From: Herbidospora daliensis
Lineage (GTDB): Bacteria; Actinomycetota; Actinomycetes; Streptosporangiales; Streptosporangiaceae
DNA length: 64,000 nt
Reading direction: 5' to 3'
NCBI RefSeq assembly: GCF_001570585.1
Contig: NZ_BBXF01000002.1
Location: 1 to 64,000 of the forward strand
Shown here: positions 61,954 through 64,000 of the stretch, piece after piece
Layout: each line of letters opens with the position of its first letter
Position numbering within the stretch: position 1 is the stretch's first letter
Notes under the pieces: model-generated
Told to the model about the DNA's origin: nothing
The model's database searches: none
What the model saw: the letters and a program-made list of their open reading frames with translations, nothing else
Made by a program: the position numbers and the translations under genes

Positions 61954-63115
61954 CCCAGGCCCCCGTGGTGAAGTTTCCTACGTTGATCGCCATGACCGGC
62001 GCCGCCACCGCGACATACGCCATGAACGCCCATCTGTTGCGCGCCGCGGCGATGCCGATCCCGATGTAGAGCGGCCACCACAACAACGATGCCCGCCCGA
62101 CCGACATGTAGAACGAGGACATCGCCAGCAGTGCGACCGCCTGGGGCGCCAGGTAGGCGAGCTCCGCCCATCTGCGCCGCACCAGCTGCCACACGATCAG
62201 GGCGACCAGCACGAAAGCCGCCAGGATCTCTTCACGATACGACGTCTGGAGGACCGGCTCCTCCAGCGACCTGTTCCAGGTGTTCGTCAGCACCTCGATC
62301 GGGTCGACGGGAAAGCGCCCCCAGTACTGCGCCTGGGCGTCGTTCCAGGCCATCCAGTCGCCGACGCGGATCTTCAGGAAGATCATGTACGCCAGCACCG
62401 GCAACCCCGGCACCACGAGCCAGAAGATCTTCCGCCAGTCGGCCCGCAGCCCCTTCTCGGAGACCAGGAACATCACCGCGAGGCCCAGCGCCAGGAACAA
62501 CCCGGTGATCCTGATCGAGGCCGCGAACGCCGCGAGGACCGCCGCCCACTCCCAGCGCCCCTGACGCGCCAGCAGCCAGGCCGGGATCGCCAGCGCCAGG
62601 AACGGCGCCTCGGAATAGCCCGCCCACATGAACACCGCGAACGGCGACAGGAAGAACGCCAGCACCGTCCAGGTGCCGGTCCCTTCCTTGTACGACTCGC
62701 TCAGCCGCGACAGGAACACGGCGACCACCGCGCTGCCCACGACCGACACCAGCACGATCAGCAGGTCGTAGTTGGGCACCAGCCAGTTGAGGTCGCGCAG
62801 CAGCAGCGGCAGCCCGGGGAAGAACGCCACCAGCTTGGGCGCGTCGGTCATGCCGGGAGAGCCGTCGTAGCCGAACTGGGCGATCGTGATGAAGTTCTCG
62901 GCGTCCCACGGCGTCAGCCGGTCGAGCAGGGGCGCCTCGGTTCGGCCGGGGGCGGCCAGCACCATGTAGACGTAGGTCGCGACGTGCCAGAAGAACCAGA
63001 TGCCCAGCGCCGTCAGGTCGCCGGGCTGCCCGAGCCATCTCCGCCTCGCGGTGGGAGCGTCTTCCGGCTGGTCCGCGTCGGTCTTGGCCTGCTGGGTCTC
63101 CGTCACGAAGACCAT
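61946..63115 (-). CDS. GT-C family mannosyltransferase-like membrane protein (PIG-V type)
   Basis: Protein of 389 residues with about nine membrane segments. After a hydrophilic 30-residue head it has LTPWDAENFITIAQFGYDG in the first extracytoplasmic loop, with the conserved WDAxxF Asp, and FFPGLPLLLRDL, both features of the PIG-V-like GT-C fold that uses lipid-linked mannose. SVGRASLLWWPLYIGIG lies near the end. It probably glycosylates a cell-wall lipid or protein on the outer face. ATG 63115 has no good ribosome site. The start could be several codons later. Confidence 0.85.
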   Translation of the reverse strand: MVFVTETQQAKTDADQPEDAPTARRRWLGQPGDLTALGIWFFWHVATYVYMVLAAPGRTEAPLLDRLTPWDAENFITIAQFGYDGSPGMTDAPKLVAFFPGLPLLLRDLNWLVPNYDLLIVLVSVVGSAVVAVFLSRLSESYKEGTGTWTVLAFFLSPFAVFMWAGYSEAPFLALAIPAWLLARQGRWEWAAVLAAFAASIRITGLFLALGLAVMFLVSEKGLRADWRKIFWLVVPGLPVLAYMIFLKIRVGDWMAWNDAQAQYWGRFPVDPIEVLTNTWNRSLEEPVLQTSYREEILAAFVLVALIVWQLVRRRWAELAYLAPQAVALLAMSSFYMSVGRASLLWWPLYIGIGIAAARNRWAFMAYVAVAAPVMAINVGNFTTGAWVG

Positions 63116-63218
63116 CGAAGTGGAACAACAGCGGACATGCCAAGAGGGTGGGCCGCGAGTCCCCCAGCTCATCGCCATTTATCCAGCTCAGGCGGGTGAA
63201 AGTTTCACATGTTCTAGC

Positions 63219-64000
63219 ATGAGGCTCGTGCAGTTTGACGGTTTCGCGGCCGTGGAGCAGGACGTCCGGGCGATGGTGGCCGACCCTCAGTGGTCGCTGC
63301 GCCGGATGGAGTCACGCGCCGAGGCGCTCGCCCGCCGGGGCCTGTCGGCCCGCGACGGCTCGTGCTGGATCTTCGGGCTGGGCGCGCGCTGGTACCGGCG
63401 CGACGCCGACGGCCAGTGGATGCTGGCCCCGCCCCCCGCAGAACCCGGGGTGCGCAACACCTGTGTACGCGTCAATCCCGCCATCCCCTGGTGGCTGGTG
63501 CCGCAGGGGCCCGACTTCGCGGCCGACCGGGGGTCGACTCAGGGCTTCGTGGGGCCCGACGTGCTGCCCGAGGTCGCCGAGCGGATCCGGGCGATCCTGG
63601 CCGCCCATCGGGGGCTGAGCCAGGACGACTTCCCGCTCGTCGCGGGCCCGCTGAAAGACCTGTTCGCCCCCGAGGTGACCTCACCGGTCGCGACGGTGTG
63701 GGGCGTGGTCATGTGGTGCGCCTACGCGCCGGCCTTCGACGGCAACGAGCAGCTGCTGACCATGTTCGGCGAGTTCCTCGGCCGGCCGCTGCCGGGCGAC
63801 GACTGGGTCAGGTGGCTGCCGGGGATACGGCTTGAGAGCGTGCTGGAGCCGTACAGGGAACGGCTGGCCGCCGGAGCGCCCGAGACGGCGCTGCGCCTGG
63901 CCGGGCTGGCGGCGGAGGTCGCGACCGTGCTGAGCGACGACCCGCGTTTCCGGCCGCGCGCCCAGGCCCTCACGGTGATGATCGAGCCCCTGCTGCGGCA
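63219..64000 (+). CDS. Hypothetical actinobacterial protein, 5' part (cut by window edge)
   Basis: The frame is open from ATG 63219 through base 64000 without a stop, giving at least 260 residues. It begins MRLVQFDGFAAVEQDVRAMV and contains LSARDGSCWIFGLGARWYRRDADGQWMLAPPPA, PAIPWWLVPQGPDF and HRGLSQDDFPLVAGPLKDLF. Third positions are strongly G/C, supporting coding. The Trp-rich early part resembles a beta-sheet module. No signal peptide, membrane segment or catalytic motif is visible. Family is not recognised. Confidence 0.8.
   Translation, partial: MRLVQFDGFAAVEQDVRAMVADPQWSLRRMESRAEALARRGLSARDGSCWIFGLGARWYRRDADGQWMLAPPPAEPGVRNTCVRVNPAIPWWLVPQGPDFAADRGSTQGFVGPDVLPEVAERIRAILAAHRGLSQDDFPLVAGPLKDLFAPEVTSPVATVWGVVMWCAYAPAFDGNEQLLTMFGEFLGRPLPGDDWVRWLPGIRLESVLEPYRERLAAGAPETALRLAGLAAEVATVLSDDPRFRPRAQALTVMIEPLLR

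Overview
The window is high-GC DNA with dense, often overlapping genes and many GTG/TTG starts. Its gene content includes a DivIVA-like coiled-coil protein, a large LuxR-family ATPase regulator, a LigD-type polymerase, lipoprotein sugar binding and GntR/UTRA and PadR regulators. Together these point to a mycelial actinomycete, possibly of the Streptosporangiales; the order-level placement is an inference. No rRNA, tRNA, CRISPR array, insertion sequence or prophage was found.

Layout. (1) 1-600: 3' end of a collagen-like protein with a UUCG-tetraloop terminator. (2) 0.65-10.3 kb: an MFS gene, then a complete L-arabinose operon (lipoprotein sugar binder, dual ATPase, two permeases, araB, araD, araA) behind two LacI-type operators. 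(3) 10.3-12.5 kb: a LysR regulator and a metal-independent NAD formate dehydrogenase with a T-N11-A palindrome between them. (4) 12.5-21.3 kb: small housekeeping and accessory genes (YnfA, CadD-like transporter, Nudix, HEAT-like, PadR with a carotenoid oxygenase, LigD polymerase with two glycosyltransferases, DHFR-like protein). (5) 21.8-49 kb: a large oxalate/glyoxylate/formate metabolism island. (6) 49-64 kb: cell-envelope and miscellaneous genes (polysaccharide deacetylase, His-rich L,D-transpeptidase, kynureninase, VanZ, GntR/UTRA, DivIVA-like, LuxR-family ATPase, secreted hydrolase, gamma carbonic anhydrase, GT-C mannosyltransferase, and a gene cut by the window edge).

The island is the main attraction. 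A formyl-CoA transferase with the key Frc residues, a ThDP decarboxylase of an unusual subtype, and an ADP-forming CoA ligase with inverted domain order form one operon with an Nramp-like transporter lacking the metal motif, a small membrane protein and TerC. A second operon holds SucC/SucD paralogues, hydroxypyruvate isomerase, tartronate-semialdehyde reductase, a glyoxylate-carboligase-like enzyme and an aldehyde dehydrogenase. It is divergent from an oxalate/formate-antiporter-like MFS gene. A PanE-like reductase (a possible oxalyl-CoA reductase) is divergent from moeA and followed by a molybdenum NAD formate dehydrogenase and fdhD. The proposed flow is oxalate to oxalyl-CoA. Oxalyl-CoA then goes either to formyl-CoA, formate and CO2 plus NADH, or to glyoxylate, tartronate semialdehyde and glycerate.

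Two features stand out. First, a palindrome CATAC-N-GTATG or degenerate versions of it sits at every promoter of the island, so one regulator, probably the adjacent GntR/FCD protein, may control all of it. Second, the formate dehydrogenase catalytic subunit is split: the Fe-S domains plus the [4Fe-4S] domain that normally starts the molybdopterin subunit are on one polypeptide, and the rest of the catalytic subunit is on another, encoded two genes earlier. The window also holds two non-coding tandem-repeat tracts (15-bp and about 77-bp units).
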